A stretch of DNA of 64,000 nt, taken from Adenanthera pavonina. Its lineage: Eukaryota > Streptophyta > Magnoliopsida > Fabales > Fabaceae. The notes beneath the pieces are model-generated. The model did no database searches. It saw only the letters and a program-made list of their open reading frames with translations, and was not told the DNA's origin. The stretch covers positions 25,270,001 through 25,334,000 of the forward strand of contig JAIVEN010000010.1 of NCBI GenBank assembly GCA_026686845.1, in the 5' to 3' direction. The translations under genes and the position numbers were made by a program. This document shows, in pieces, positions 24,135 through 34,585 of this stretch (the stretch's first letter is position 1; every line of letters starts with the position of its first letter).

Positions 24135-24232
24135 GAAACGAGGTTGCTGGAATTGTGCTTCCTAAATTAGAAGAGAAGGTTCTTGCAATTAAGAAAGGTG
24201 ATGCCACTGAGTTGGTTGCTCCCTTTTGGTGT
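24135..24232 (+). pseudogene. Cupin (11S-globulin-like) exon fragment
   Basis: After a plausible acceptor (GGTAATCAG) the plus strand reads GNEVAGIVLPKLEEKVLAI, then KKGDA and a drifted stretch ending VAPFW. This resembles the start of an internal cupin repeat of legumin-type seed proteins, whose family pattern is AGIVLP...EKV.AIKKGDA followed by PFGVVTWW. Only about 32 codons are present. The reading stops where a CACTA-type terminus begins at 24233, before the conserved Trp pair. It is a fragment, not a gene. Identification is from memory of the family and moderate. Confidence 0.5.
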
Positions 24233-24660
24233 CACTACACCAAATTTGGGAATAGTTGGCGTTTGTTTTTCACCTATATTGGCGTTTTAAAAATGCCATC
24301 TAATAATGCGCTGATAAAAGTCGTTAAATACAATGGCGTTTGAAAAATGCCAACGTTTCTTCAGTATTTAGTTGGCGTTTATCATTAAACGCCAACTAAA
24401 TACTTAAGAAACGTTGGCGTTTTTCAGTAAAACGCCAACTAAAGTCTCTATTTAGTTGGCGTTTAATGATAAACGCCAACTAAATTCTGAAAAAACGTTG
24501 GCGTTTTTCAGTAAAACGCCAACTAAAGTCTCACTTTAGTTGGCGTTTAATGATAAACGCCAACTAAATATTGAAGAAACATTGGCGTTTGTCATTAAAC
24601 GCCAACGTCTTTTATGATCTTAGTTGGCGTTTACGATTAAACGTCAACATTTTTTATCAT
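24233..24660 (+). mobile_element. CACTA-type terminus with palindromic subterminal repeats
   Basis: CACTACACCAAA at 24233 fits a CACTA transposon end. It is followed to about 24650 by a dense array of the word TTGGCGTTT and its complement, spaced to form hairpins such as TTAGTTGGCGTTTA/TAAACGCCAACTAA (24367-24400, 24450-24485, 24535-24568). In En/Spm elements such subterminal repeats bind the element's own protein. No matching second end was found in the window. Confidence 0.62.
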
Positions 24661-24943
24661 TAATTTTTTTTATATTTTACTATTACGTTACACAACCTAC
24701 AGTTAAGAACAATGATTCATTATCAACTAGATCCAGTGAACCCAGAAATTGATAGAATCTAGCAATAAAACTTAACAAAACATAACAAGATGGAGTAATA
24801 TATATTATTATATTTATAGTACCGGCCAGTGGAAATTTCAGTGATTAATTAAGAAGCAAACTAATTAAAAAAAGAAAAAAGAAAACCATGAATAAATTTC
24901 AGTTATTGACAACAGAATGTGCAGGAAGAAGCCAAGAATACAA
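24661..24943. other. AT-rich spacer, no gene seen
   Basis: No domain, repeat unit or splice-flanked exon could be read between the palindrome array and the coatomer fragment. It is probably internal DNA of the CACTA element or debris at the edge of the captured gene piece. Confidence 0.4.
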
Positions 24944-25408
24944 GCAAAGGTGTTGGTATCTTTAGGATTAAATGTCACTTGCATCACATAATGAGAATGC
25001 CCCTGAAATATCTGAGTACAAACCCAGCCTTTCTCCCAATCCCAAAGCTTTATGAGCATATCATCAGATGATAACAGCACGTAAGGAAGGGTAGGATGAA
25101 CTGCCACACACCTAATGTAATCTGTATGTGCCTCAAAAACTTTCACTTTATCCATTGTGTTGTAATTATATACAGGAATGAACATATCATCCGCTCCAGC
25201 AACCACCCACTGTTTGCGTGCAACAAATTTGGCCGACCTAACTGCAAAATCATGCTGTACTTGAGCTCCATTGTGGTATTTTGAGTTATAATAATAGTGA
25301 GAAAAGATACACTTTCAAACAATTGCAAGGACAGGTAAAAATTTGTTTGCTAAAAAAAAAAAAGGATCATGTACCTGGTAACTCAGTAACTTCAAAAGAC
25401 TTGGCCAT
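24944..25408 (-). pseudogene. Coatomer subunit beta-prime (WD40) gene fragment with intron
   Basis: Two minus-strand exons are readable. The first (25375-25408) gives MAKSFEVTELP. The second (24944-25241) gives [63 protein letters not shown] and [19 protein letters not shown]. They are joined by an intron (25242-25374) with GT donor and TTTTGCAG acceptor, phase preserved (CCA G|TT AGG = P V R). This is part of the N-terminal WD40 propeller of the COPI coat protein beta-prime-COP, which acts in Golgi-to-ER vesicles. The real protein has some 900 residues; about 110 remain. The 3' end breaks inside the codon after TTTGC at 24944 with no splice signal. It keeps a clean frame, so the capture may be fairly recent. 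Confidence 0.88.
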
Positions 25409-25889
25409 GTGTAGCATGCGTGGTGAATGATCATTAAGAGACCAAGATGCAATGATAAGTCAACCCATAGTTTGAATAGTTATGAATTTCACAATTCTAA
25501 TCAGTCAGTTTGAATAGAAGAATGCAAAAGGCACACAAGAAAATTTATTCCACTGCATTTGATTAGAAGTTTAAGAAGTTTGACAAAGCCCATTTTTCAT
25601 TAGAATCAAAGCATAAGATTTAACCCATAGTTTAAATAAGTGATCAACCTTACAGCAAAATATTTTGGTAGAGCACTCACTTTGAAACCTTGTGGCAATA
25701 TATATCCACCATAATTCTTACAACCCTCCATTGGCTAAAATTTGACAAGTCATAATTAATTTAATATATTTGAAATAATATATCATTAAAAGATAAAAAA
25801 ATTAACAATCCAAAGTTACAAAAAAGAAAGATTTAACTCCAAAGAAAGTAATGTATCTTAAAAAAAGGTGACATATAGGTAGAAAGATA
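25409..25889. other. Unassigned AT-rich DNA beside the coatomer fragment
   Basis: The frame upstream of the coatomer Met stays open for about 17 codons (SLNDHSPRMLH) without resemblance to the native gene. A short minus-strand stretch near 25680-25735 reads MEGCKNYGGYILPQGFK before a possible GTGAGT donor; I do not recognise it. A near-repeat, AACCCATAGTTT, occurs at 25458 and 25622. Confidence 0.35.
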
Positions 25890-26186
25890 CTCCCTCCGAT
25901 TCATGTTATAAGAGTTCTTCCATAACCCTTATTTAGTCTAAAATATAATGGGTCATATAATTTTTAGTAAGTGTTTGTCTATTTGACCTCTATTGATTAT
26001 CTTCTTATAAGTTGAAAAAAAAATAGAGAGAGTCAAAGGGAATGAATTTTCAAAATAACTTTTATTGGTAATTAATAAGGATAAAATTAGGATGTTAGGT
26101 TTTTTTAGAATATTAAGATGTGCAACCAATTTTTTTTAATAAGTATGAAATAGTTAGAATCCCCCTATAAAATGGACAGGAGGGAA
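25890..26186. mobile_element. Stowaway-like MITE, 297 bp
   Basis: It begins CTCCCTCCGATTCATGTTAT and ends with the imperfect inverse, ATGGACAGGAGGGAA. TA dinucleotides flank both ends (25888-25889, 26187-26188). The CTCCCTCC terminus and TA target site are the hallmark of Stowaway MITEs mobilised by mariner-type transposases. There is no coding capacity. Confidence 0.75.
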
Positions 26187-26641
26187 TATAACTATAAAAT
26201 ACTATTTGAGTTTTCATTCAAATTAATTCAAATGTGTAATAAAATATAGTTATAAATAGCTTGCTCCATAATTTTCATCCAAATCCATAATGCTACTTAT
26301 GACCCATATTAAAACTTATTTTTATACTTTTATATTTCATAATGTTAAATTAATTTCACATAAAACATTTAAAAATTATCATTTAATATGTTGTTTAAAA
26401 ATAGTTAGGTGATAATCACTAAAATAATAAATCATGTGGAAGGTTTCACCATCCCAAAACAAAAGGCTTGAAAATAGAGAGGCCTATAAGTAGCGTGAGA
26501 CATAGCTCCACACAGAATGAATATTCTTATTTTATATTTTGAAATTGTGAAATTTTAAATTTAAATTATATTGTTAAAAACTATCAAAACATATATGGTT
26601 GTAGTGATTGGATAGCTTCAAAAAAATGTTTCAACACATTA

Positions 26642-26901
26642 CTCCTTTCGATTCAAAATATAAATTATATTTAATTAATTATACTTAAATTAAGAAAAAG
26701 TTAACTAATTAAATTTGTCAAAAATCTACATTATTTTTTAATTTTACTCTAAATAAAAATAATTTTAAAGATAATTTTCTCTCTCATAAGTTAATTATAG
26801 ATAAGGATAAATTAGAAAAAAATTAATTCTTTTCATATTACTTAAATATAAGTTGTATTTTGAAAAAAAATTATAAAATAGGATTTTTTTTATCAGAGGA
26901 G
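26642..26901. mobile_element. Stowaway-like MITE, 260 bp
   Basis: The left end is CTCCTTTCGATTC and the right end is the inverse of CTCCTCTGATAAA. Inside the ends, CAAAATATAAATTATATTTA pairs with the inverse of CAAAATACAACTTATATTTA. TA occurs at 26640-26641 and 26902-26903. It is more diverged than the MITE at 25890. Confidence 0.68.
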
Positions 26902-26903
26902 TA

Positions 26904-27469
26904 AATGATTTAATTATTATTAATATTAATTTGAGTTTTCTCCCACTGACGCCTCGCGCATTGTTCGAGGATTATCCCAGTTTATCTTCGTAACAAATCT
27001 TTAATCTCTCATTCCTGCTTTTGCAAGCTTCTTTCTTTTCTCTCGTCTCTTTGGCTTCAAGCTCTGCTATGCTCTCTCTTCGCCATTGTTCTGACAAGGG
27101 CTTAAATTTTCTGTTCACGACTTTTTTTTTTCTTTTTTTTGACTTCAATGGCGATCTCCATAGCTTCTTTTTAAGTTCGTCCAGAATTGAAAGTTTTAGT
27201 TTTTTTTTTTGGGAAATTACTTTTTATGACCAAAATAAAAATTTTATTACAAATTGAGATCTACTGTTCATTTACTTATAGATAGGGACCAAAAATTTTT
27301 AAATACACTATAATAAAATATGAGATTATCAAAATAATCTTAAATTTTCCTTCTCTTCCCCCATCATTACTGATACTGACAACCAATCAACACTGATCAA
27401 ATATCACCAGCAACAAATCAAAGGTTACCAATGATTATTAAAGTATAGCAAATGGCTTATGATTTCTTT
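26904..27469 (+). other. Leader-like CT-rich stretch, no gene identified
   Basis: From about 26940 the base composition changes (CGCCTCGCGCATTG, then CT-rich TTCTTTCTTTTCTCTCGTC), resembling the promoter and 5' UTR of a plant gene. The open frame at 27021-27257 is pyrimidine-driven and ends in low-complexity T runs, with no domain. It may be a captured leader. The rest to 27469 is featureless. Confidence 0.3.
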
Positions 27470-27705
27470 TTCTAAATTTTGTAAGTTACTTATTAATTCT
27501 GAATTCCCACTTAGTTTTCAAATTTTTAGTTAGCAATTTCTTTTTAAAAATTTGTAACTTATTTACTCTAAATTTATAATTTATTTTCCAAAGTTTTACA
27601 ATAAATTGGTTCAATACTTTTGTAACTTCTTTAATAGATTTTACAACTTATTTTGAATTTGCAACTCATTTTTCAAAATTTACTATGAATTGTTTCAGTG
27701 CTTTA
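27470..27705. repeat. Left arm of a disrupted inverted repeat
   Basis: Words such as TTTGTAACTTATTTACTC, TTACAATAAATTGGTTCAATACTTTTGTAACTTC and GAATTGTTTCAGTGCTTTA recur here in tandem. They reappear as reverse complements at about 35690-35980. The arms are now separated by the B4 solo LTR. Confidence 0.6.
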
Positions 27706-27723
27706 TGTAACACCTTAACTTTA

Positions 27724-30222
27724 CACTACAAAAAAATGCTCATTTAGTTACGAATTTTAGAGACAGATTAAAATCTGTCACTATTAGAGACAAAAATAGA
27801 GACGGATAACGAATTTTTTAGCAAAATAATTTTCTTTCATATTAAAAATAATGGAAAAGTATTAGAGACGGAGTTTGAGACGGGTATATATCGTTTCTAA
27901 TAAAATCCGTCTCTAAATCAGTATCTAATAATATGATAGAGACAGACTTAGTAACAACTAATTTTTCATCGCTAAAATAAAAAAGTCCGTCTCTATATCC
28001 GTATCTAAAAATATCCTATTATTTCTTGAAAATTCTTTAACATTTAGAGATGAATTTTATGACGGATGTTTTTAATTTATTGTGATGGATAAAAATTTGT
28101 CACTAAACCTATCTCTAATTTTTTTTTTAGATGGATTTAGATACGTATTTTTAGTGAATGCATCAATAAATATCTTGCCCTAAATTCGTCTCTAATATCT
28201 ATTTAGAGATGAACTTAGAGACGCATTTGTAATGAACGCAGCAACGGTTGCCTTGTCTATCTCTAAATTAGTCTCTAATTCACATTTAGAGACGGATTTA
28301 GATACGGGTTTTTTTTTTAAATTACTTCAATTTTATATAGTATTATTTTTTAATATTGTAATTGTTAATTTAAATTTTGAGAGATATTTTCAAATTTTGG
28401 GTATTTTTTTAAATATTATAGTATGTTAAATGGACCAAACTCATAAGTTAACTAATTTAAGTTAAGTGAATTGTATTTCTAATCATATTAAAAGACATTT
28501 CAAAAAGCGACCTTAAACTAAACCACCAGAATCCTAAAATCTAATATTTCTTTTATTTTTTTAGGAGCATGCTTGGTAGTTGATGGAAGAAGATCGAGAA
28601 ATTGAGAATATAGGATAAGAATGAAAAATAAGAAATGAAGGAGAGAGGAGATATATAGAGAATTTTAAAATTAGAAATAGTAAAATGAAATTAAAGAAAG
28701 CATTGAAGTTTTAAGAAATTTTAGACTAAAAGAGAACGTAAGCAATTTTATCATAGATGATATTTAATTGTCCTAGTAATTAACAAATATCTAGAATCAA
28801 TTAATATAAACAATATTTTTTATTTAATTAGTAATCCATATGTTGATAAATTTTTTATATTGGATATGTTTGTAGAATTGATTTCAAAAAAAAGTTTATC
28901 TTTAATAATATCATTTGGTTTAAAAAATCTAAGTAGATTATCTTAATTTTATTAATTTATTTTACTTTGAATTAATAAGTTAATTTTTAAGTCTATTTCA
29001 TGATAATAATTTCAAAAAATTGTGACAACAATAAATTTATTATAAACTTATTAATCATTAATTCTTTCTAAATCAACCTTCTTTTGAGAATTTACATCTA
29101 CATTTTAAAATTAAAGTTAAAAGTAATAATGATACTAAAAAATAAATCAAATCAAAATCAAATAAAATTTCAATCATTTTTCATTAGGAATCCATAATCA
29201 AATTTATGGTGTAAATAATAAAAAGATATGTTCCTTTCTAAATTTAAAATGGCTATATATAATACTTAACTAAGACTTTAGGTTAGATTATGGACTAACA
29301 TAAAACTCGATCATATCTGGTTCCCTCCCACCTCTAATATATATTAAGCATATATATAATATAATTTATTAAATAATATAAAATACGATATATATATGTA
29401 TATATTATATGATATGACTATGCAAAAAATAACATAATAAAATATTAAAACATATGGATCATAAACATAATATATATAATTATTTTTATTTACAAATAAA
29501 AATTAAATTTAAAAGTCGGCTAGGAAAATAATTTTTTCTTTCCAAAGAAAAATAAATATATTTATAGGAAAATTATTTAAGATCTAAACAAAATAATATA
29601 AATATTCATATAAATATAAATATATATAAATAAAATATTTTATGATATTAATAATTGAATATAAAACATATATATGTGTATTTTTTAATAATATGTTGAC
29701 TTATAAATATATATGTTTATATATTAGTGTATAGATAAATAATATATATTTAATATTACATATAGAGACTGCAGAAACATTTCAGTTCAACTGGCAACAT
29801 GATGACTACAAAAGTATTGAAAGTAAGAGGTCATGACTTCGAACCTGGGTGAGGCACATTTGAAGCTATTAATATGATATGACACTACAAATAACATACC
29901 AGTGATGTGGGTGGACTTTGGGCTAGGGGGTGAAGTGGCTAATAATTATATTCTATTTTTATTACTTTATTTGATTATTTTTAACAATTTTGGTAACAAA
30001 TTTTGATTGAGATTAGAGATGAATTTATTTTATTTAGAGACGGAATAAATCCGTCTCTAAATAGAGACAGATGAGTTAATCCCTCTCTAATTATTTAGCG
30101 ACGCCACTTTTAGAGACGACTTAAATGTTGTCTCTAAATTCATCTCTAATAGATTAGAGACGAATTTTGAGTTATTTAGTGACAGATTTTGCCCATCTCT
30201 AAATACCTCTTTTTTTGTAGTG
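27724..30222. mobile_element. Non-autonomous CACTA element, 2499 bp
   Basis: The terminal inverted repeats are perfect over 13 bases: CACTACAAAAAAA at the left and TTTTTTTGTAGTG at the right. The 3-bp target duplication TTA lies at 27721-27723 and 30223-30225, the size typical of En/Spm. Both subterminal regions (27760-28300, 30010-30205) carry many copies of AGAGACGGA and its complement CCGTCTCTA. The centre is AT-rich and non-coding, so movement would need a transposase from elsewhere. It landed only 18 bases inside the B4 LTR. Confidence 0.9.
29775..29940 (+). mobile_element. tRNA-derived SINE-like copy
   Basis: CAGTTCAACTGGCAAC near 29785 resembles a pol III A box, and GACTTCGAACCTG near 29835 a B box, about 50 bases apart as in tRNA-derived plant SINEs. 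A GGGCTAGGGGGTGAAGTGG tail segment follows. The ends and target duplication are not clear. It is GC-richer than the surrounding CACTA core, which supports an inserted unit. Confidence 0.5.
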
Positions 30223-31105
30223 TTAGGTCATATTTCCTATGTATTAGACCTCACATAAGTCCATTTAATCATGTTTAGAAGTTGGAATAACATGAGGGAC
30301 TTACACAGAAAAATTTAAAATTTTTTGTTATAGTTCATTTAATCACTCCATTTTCCATACTAAAATTTAAAAAATAATAACTAATTCTAGAAAAATTGTA
30401 TAAAGGTGATTCAAGTTTTTAAAAATAGTTTAAAATATTCTCTATATGAAAATATATTAAATAGGACTTTAATCAAGCCAATTCATGGAGTATTTAGCAC
30501 AAAATTCACTATTCATATAGTCATTTTATATCTTCCTCAAAATTTTGATCTTGGATTTAAAAATTTGTTTCTTATTATATTCAAAGCCAACTCATGCATT
30601 CTTTATACCCCTTGGATAGCTATGGATGTACTTTCTATTTATATTTATCTTATATATTTATTCAACTTGAATAGGGCATAACATTAACTTAAACCATTAA
30701 AGGTAAGAACATAACTTTTACTAGAACAATTTTAGGAAAACATACATAACTCTCATTATATAGCTCTAATTGTATTCAAACTAGTGACATATTAACTTAA
30801 AACATAGATCTTTCTAGACATGTAATCCACTAAATTTTTTAAGCTTTGTACAATTTTATACCATCTTTCAAAGTAAGCAATACTCATAGTAAAAACTTAC
30901 AGTTTTCCAACTCTGTCCAATTTGGACCTTTATATTTAAAAATTCACTATAAATTGATACTTATCCAATTTAAGTATTCTTTAACTCTTTAGAAAGCTTA
31001 TTCTATCTACTTTTCAGGAATATATAACATTTACCTAATTGCCTTATTTTGGTCAAATAATATTAACTTTACTTTCAATGCTGCAAAATGAACTTTTTAC
31101 AATGT

Positions 31106-34100
31106 TGTTGAATCAAGTTTTGATGATTCCAAATCAACTCTCAAGAGTTTGGAGTAAAAGATATCAAATGTGCAAAAGAGTTCAAATGAAGAAATTATGA
31201 GCAAATCTGTGCAAAATTTGTTGTAGGATGTTTAGTTGTGTTTAAATATGGGTAAAAGACTTTGATTTGATGAAAAATGTTTTAAAAACTTGATTTTATG
31301 AAATGTTTGAAAAATATCTACCAACAGATGAAGTTTGAAAAGTTTACATTGAACTGTCATGTTGAAAATTCAAACTTTACTTTTGGAAATTCGAATTTCG
31401 AGCCAAAACTGAATAAGTCTGAAGAGATGCCTCTCTGACACACGAATTTTGATTTTTCAAAATTCAAATTTTCGTAAGTGTTTGAAAGAAGCTGTTAAGC
31501 AACAGACGAACTTTGAGCTTTGAACATTCGAATTTCAGACAAAATGAAATTTATGAAAACTGAATAAGTTCGTCTGAAATAATGTTAAAGTTCATCTCAA
31601 ATCAAGATTATATTGAGTTTCAAAATTGCTCACTGACAGACGAACTTTAAACATGGTTGTGAGTCTGTTGAAATGACATGAAGACATACAAAGGACAGTG
31701 TTTACAAATTCGAATGTTGAAGTAAGTATGAAAAGAGGACTCTCTGACAGACGAACTTCACTCTTTGAAAATTCAAATTTCGAAGTAAATGAATTGTTGT
31801 GCTGTTTGAGCCTACTACGGACAAACGAATTTTGGGGTTCCAAAATTCGAATTTCGAGGACACTGTAGCAAATTGAAAACACTGTTCACACTTAACAGAA
31901 AAACTTTCTTCTTGAAAATTCGTATGTCACAACATGGAAACATTTTCTAAGTTTCAAAATTTGAATTTCACCTCATGAACAGACGAACTTCAGTATTTCA
32001 ACGTTGGAAGCTTTAACCTTCGGTTCCTTCGAAATTTGTCTGTTGACCAGCCGAAATTCGAATTTCAGTATGTCAGAAGCATTAAATGCGGTTGGTTAAC
32101 GGATAGTTTTTTAGAATAACCGTTGGATAACTTCTCCAACAGATAGATTTCGTCTCTAACGGACATTTGAGACCTAAATCTATAAATAGAACATCATTTG
32201 AAGTTGTGGGTAACGAATCAAACCTTGTATATACTAAAATTCTGCCAAATTTTCTACTCAAGACTTTTACCCTCTTACTTCAATACTTGTACTTCAACTT
32301 TCATATTCACTCTATTCAAGAGAGTTTCATCTTTGTAAACAATCTAATCTTTATCTGGAAGATAGATTTACTTGTGAGGAGATATCACAAGGAATTGTAA
32401 AGCACTTTGTGAAAGTGCAAAAAGAGATTGAGTGAGTTCTAGAAAACATAGCACTGACGTTGTACTGTGGCACTTGCAAGAAGCCCGTTGAATTCTTGCT
32501 GAATAGTGGAAAAATCTCAAGTGGTCACTTGGGGACTGGACGTAGGTCAAGTTGAGAGACCGAACCAGGATAAATTTCTGAGTCATCTTTATTGAATCAA
32601 GAGTTTTGATGATTCCAAACCAACATCCAAGAGCTTGGATTGAAGATATCAAAGGAGATCAAAGTGCTTCAAGTGAAGAATTTGAAGAGTATTTGCTGCT
32701 AGATCTTTTGTAGAATCTTTTGTTTTTAGTTATGATCGGGTAAAAGATTTTGATTTGAAGAAAAGATGTTTTCAAACCTCGATTTTATGATTATTTGAAA
32801 AATACCCACAAACAGACGAAGTTTGAAAGTTTAAACTGAACTGTCATGTTGGAAATTCAAACTTTGCCTTTGAAAATTCGAATTTCGAGCTAAAACTGAA
32901 TAAGTCTAAAGAGATGTCTCTCTGTCAGATGAATTTTGATTCTCCAAAATTCAAACTTTCATCCAAGTCTGAAAGAAGCCTCTTAGTGACAAACGAACTT
33001 CACATCTTCAAAATTAAAATTTCAGACAAAACACAACTTGAGAAAATAGAAGAAATTCATCTGAAACTATGATAAAGTGCATCTGAAATCAAAATGAAAT
33101 TGAGTTTGATAAATGCTCTCTGACAGACGAATTTTGAACTTCCAACATTCGAATTTTCATATAAGTCTGAAAGGAGCTTCTTTGAAACAAACGAACTTTG
33201 AGTCTTCAAAATTTGAATTTAAGACAAAATACAACTTGAGAAAATAGAAGAAATTCGTCTGAAATAATGTTAAAGTTCATCTGAAATCAAGAATAAATTA
33301 AGTTTCAAAACTGCTCTCTGACAGACAAACTTTGAATACTAAAATTCGAATTTCAGTAGCTATGTTTTTGAGTCTGTTGAAATGAAACATTGACATACGA
33401 ATGACAAGTCTTGTAACATTCGAATGTTGAAGCTAGTCTGAAAAGAGTCTCTCTGACAGACGAATTTCACCCTTTCAAAATTCGAATTTCGAAGAAAGTG
33501 ATCTACTGTGCCTCTTTGAACGTTCAATGGACAGACGAATTTTGGGCTTCCAAAATTCGAATTTCGAAGGCACTGTAGAAAATTGAAAATACTATTCACA
33601 CTTAACCGAAAAACTTTCCTCTTGAAAATTCGTATGTCACATTGTGAAAATGTTTTGTAAGTTTCAAAATTCAAATTTCACTTCATGAACAGACGAACTT
33701 CGTGCTGTAATGTTGAAAGCTTTAACCTTCGTTTCCTTCAAAATTCGTCTATTGGCCAACCAAAATTCGAATTTCAGTATGTTAGAAACATTAAATGCGG
33801 TTGGTAAACGGATAGTTTTTCAGAGTAACCGTTGGATAACTTTCCCAACGGATAGATTTTATCTCTAACGTACATTTGAGACCTAAATCTATAAATATAA
33901 CATCATTTGAAGTTGTGGGTAACGAATCAAACTTGTATATACCGAATTTCTGCTGAATCTTCTTCTCAAAAGCTTTTACCCTCTCAACTTCAATATCTGC
34001 ACTTTAACCTTCATATCTACTCTATTCAAGAGAGTTATATCTTTGTAAACAATCTACTCTTCAACTGGAAGATAGATTTACTTGTGAGGGGAAATCACAA

Positions 34101-34585
34101 GGGGATTGGGAAGCACATTGTGAAAGTGCTTAGAGTGTTTGAGAGAGCTCCAGAAACAGAGCATACTCGTGTACTGTGGCATTAGCAAGAAGCCCGTTGA
34201 ATTCTTGCTGTATAGTGGAAAAATCTCAAGAGTTGCCTTGAGAACTGGACGTAGGTCAAGTGGATAGACCGAACCAGGATAAATTACTGAGTCTTCTACT
34301 TCCTATCTTTACTTTTCAGCTTGCTCTGTTTTATATGTTGCTTCCATTACACTGTGCTATCATCACCCATTTCACTTTGTACAGAAAAATTTCAATCTTC
34401 CCAATTCACCCCCTTCTTGGTAAGTCAGCCTTGCTAACAATCTTCTCTTTCCTGCTACTTTCACTGTTATTTATTTATACTCGGTTTTACATCCATATAT
34501 TGCATTCTTCACCTCCTTGACATTTTGCAGAAAAATTTTAAACTTTCCAATTCACCCCCCTCTTGGGAAGCCAGCCTAACTAACA
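31106..34585 (+). mobile_element. Sirevirus-like tandem LTR (D1), no internal domain
   Basis: It begins TGTTGAATCAAG and ends CTAACTAACA, with a perfect 5-bp duplication AATGT at 31101-31105 and 34586-34590. It consists of two LTR copies in direct contact: 31106-32586 (3' end missing) and 32587-34585 (first bases missing). The end AATTCACCCCCCTCTTGG resembles the conserved 3' end of LTRs of the Sirevirus (Copia, SIRE/Maximus) lineage; that assignment is from memory. No gag or pol remains. Confidence 0.8.
34292..34585 (+). repeat. Tandem duplication of the D-LTR 3' end (about 146 bp x 2)
   Basis: ACAGAAAAATTTCAATCTTCC...CCTTGCTAACA (to 34439) is followed by a second, diverged copy, GCAGAAAAATTTTAAACTTTCC...CCTAACTAACA (to 34585). 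Both contain AATTCACCCCC. The minus-strand copy at 51522 has this tail once. Confidence 0.7.
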
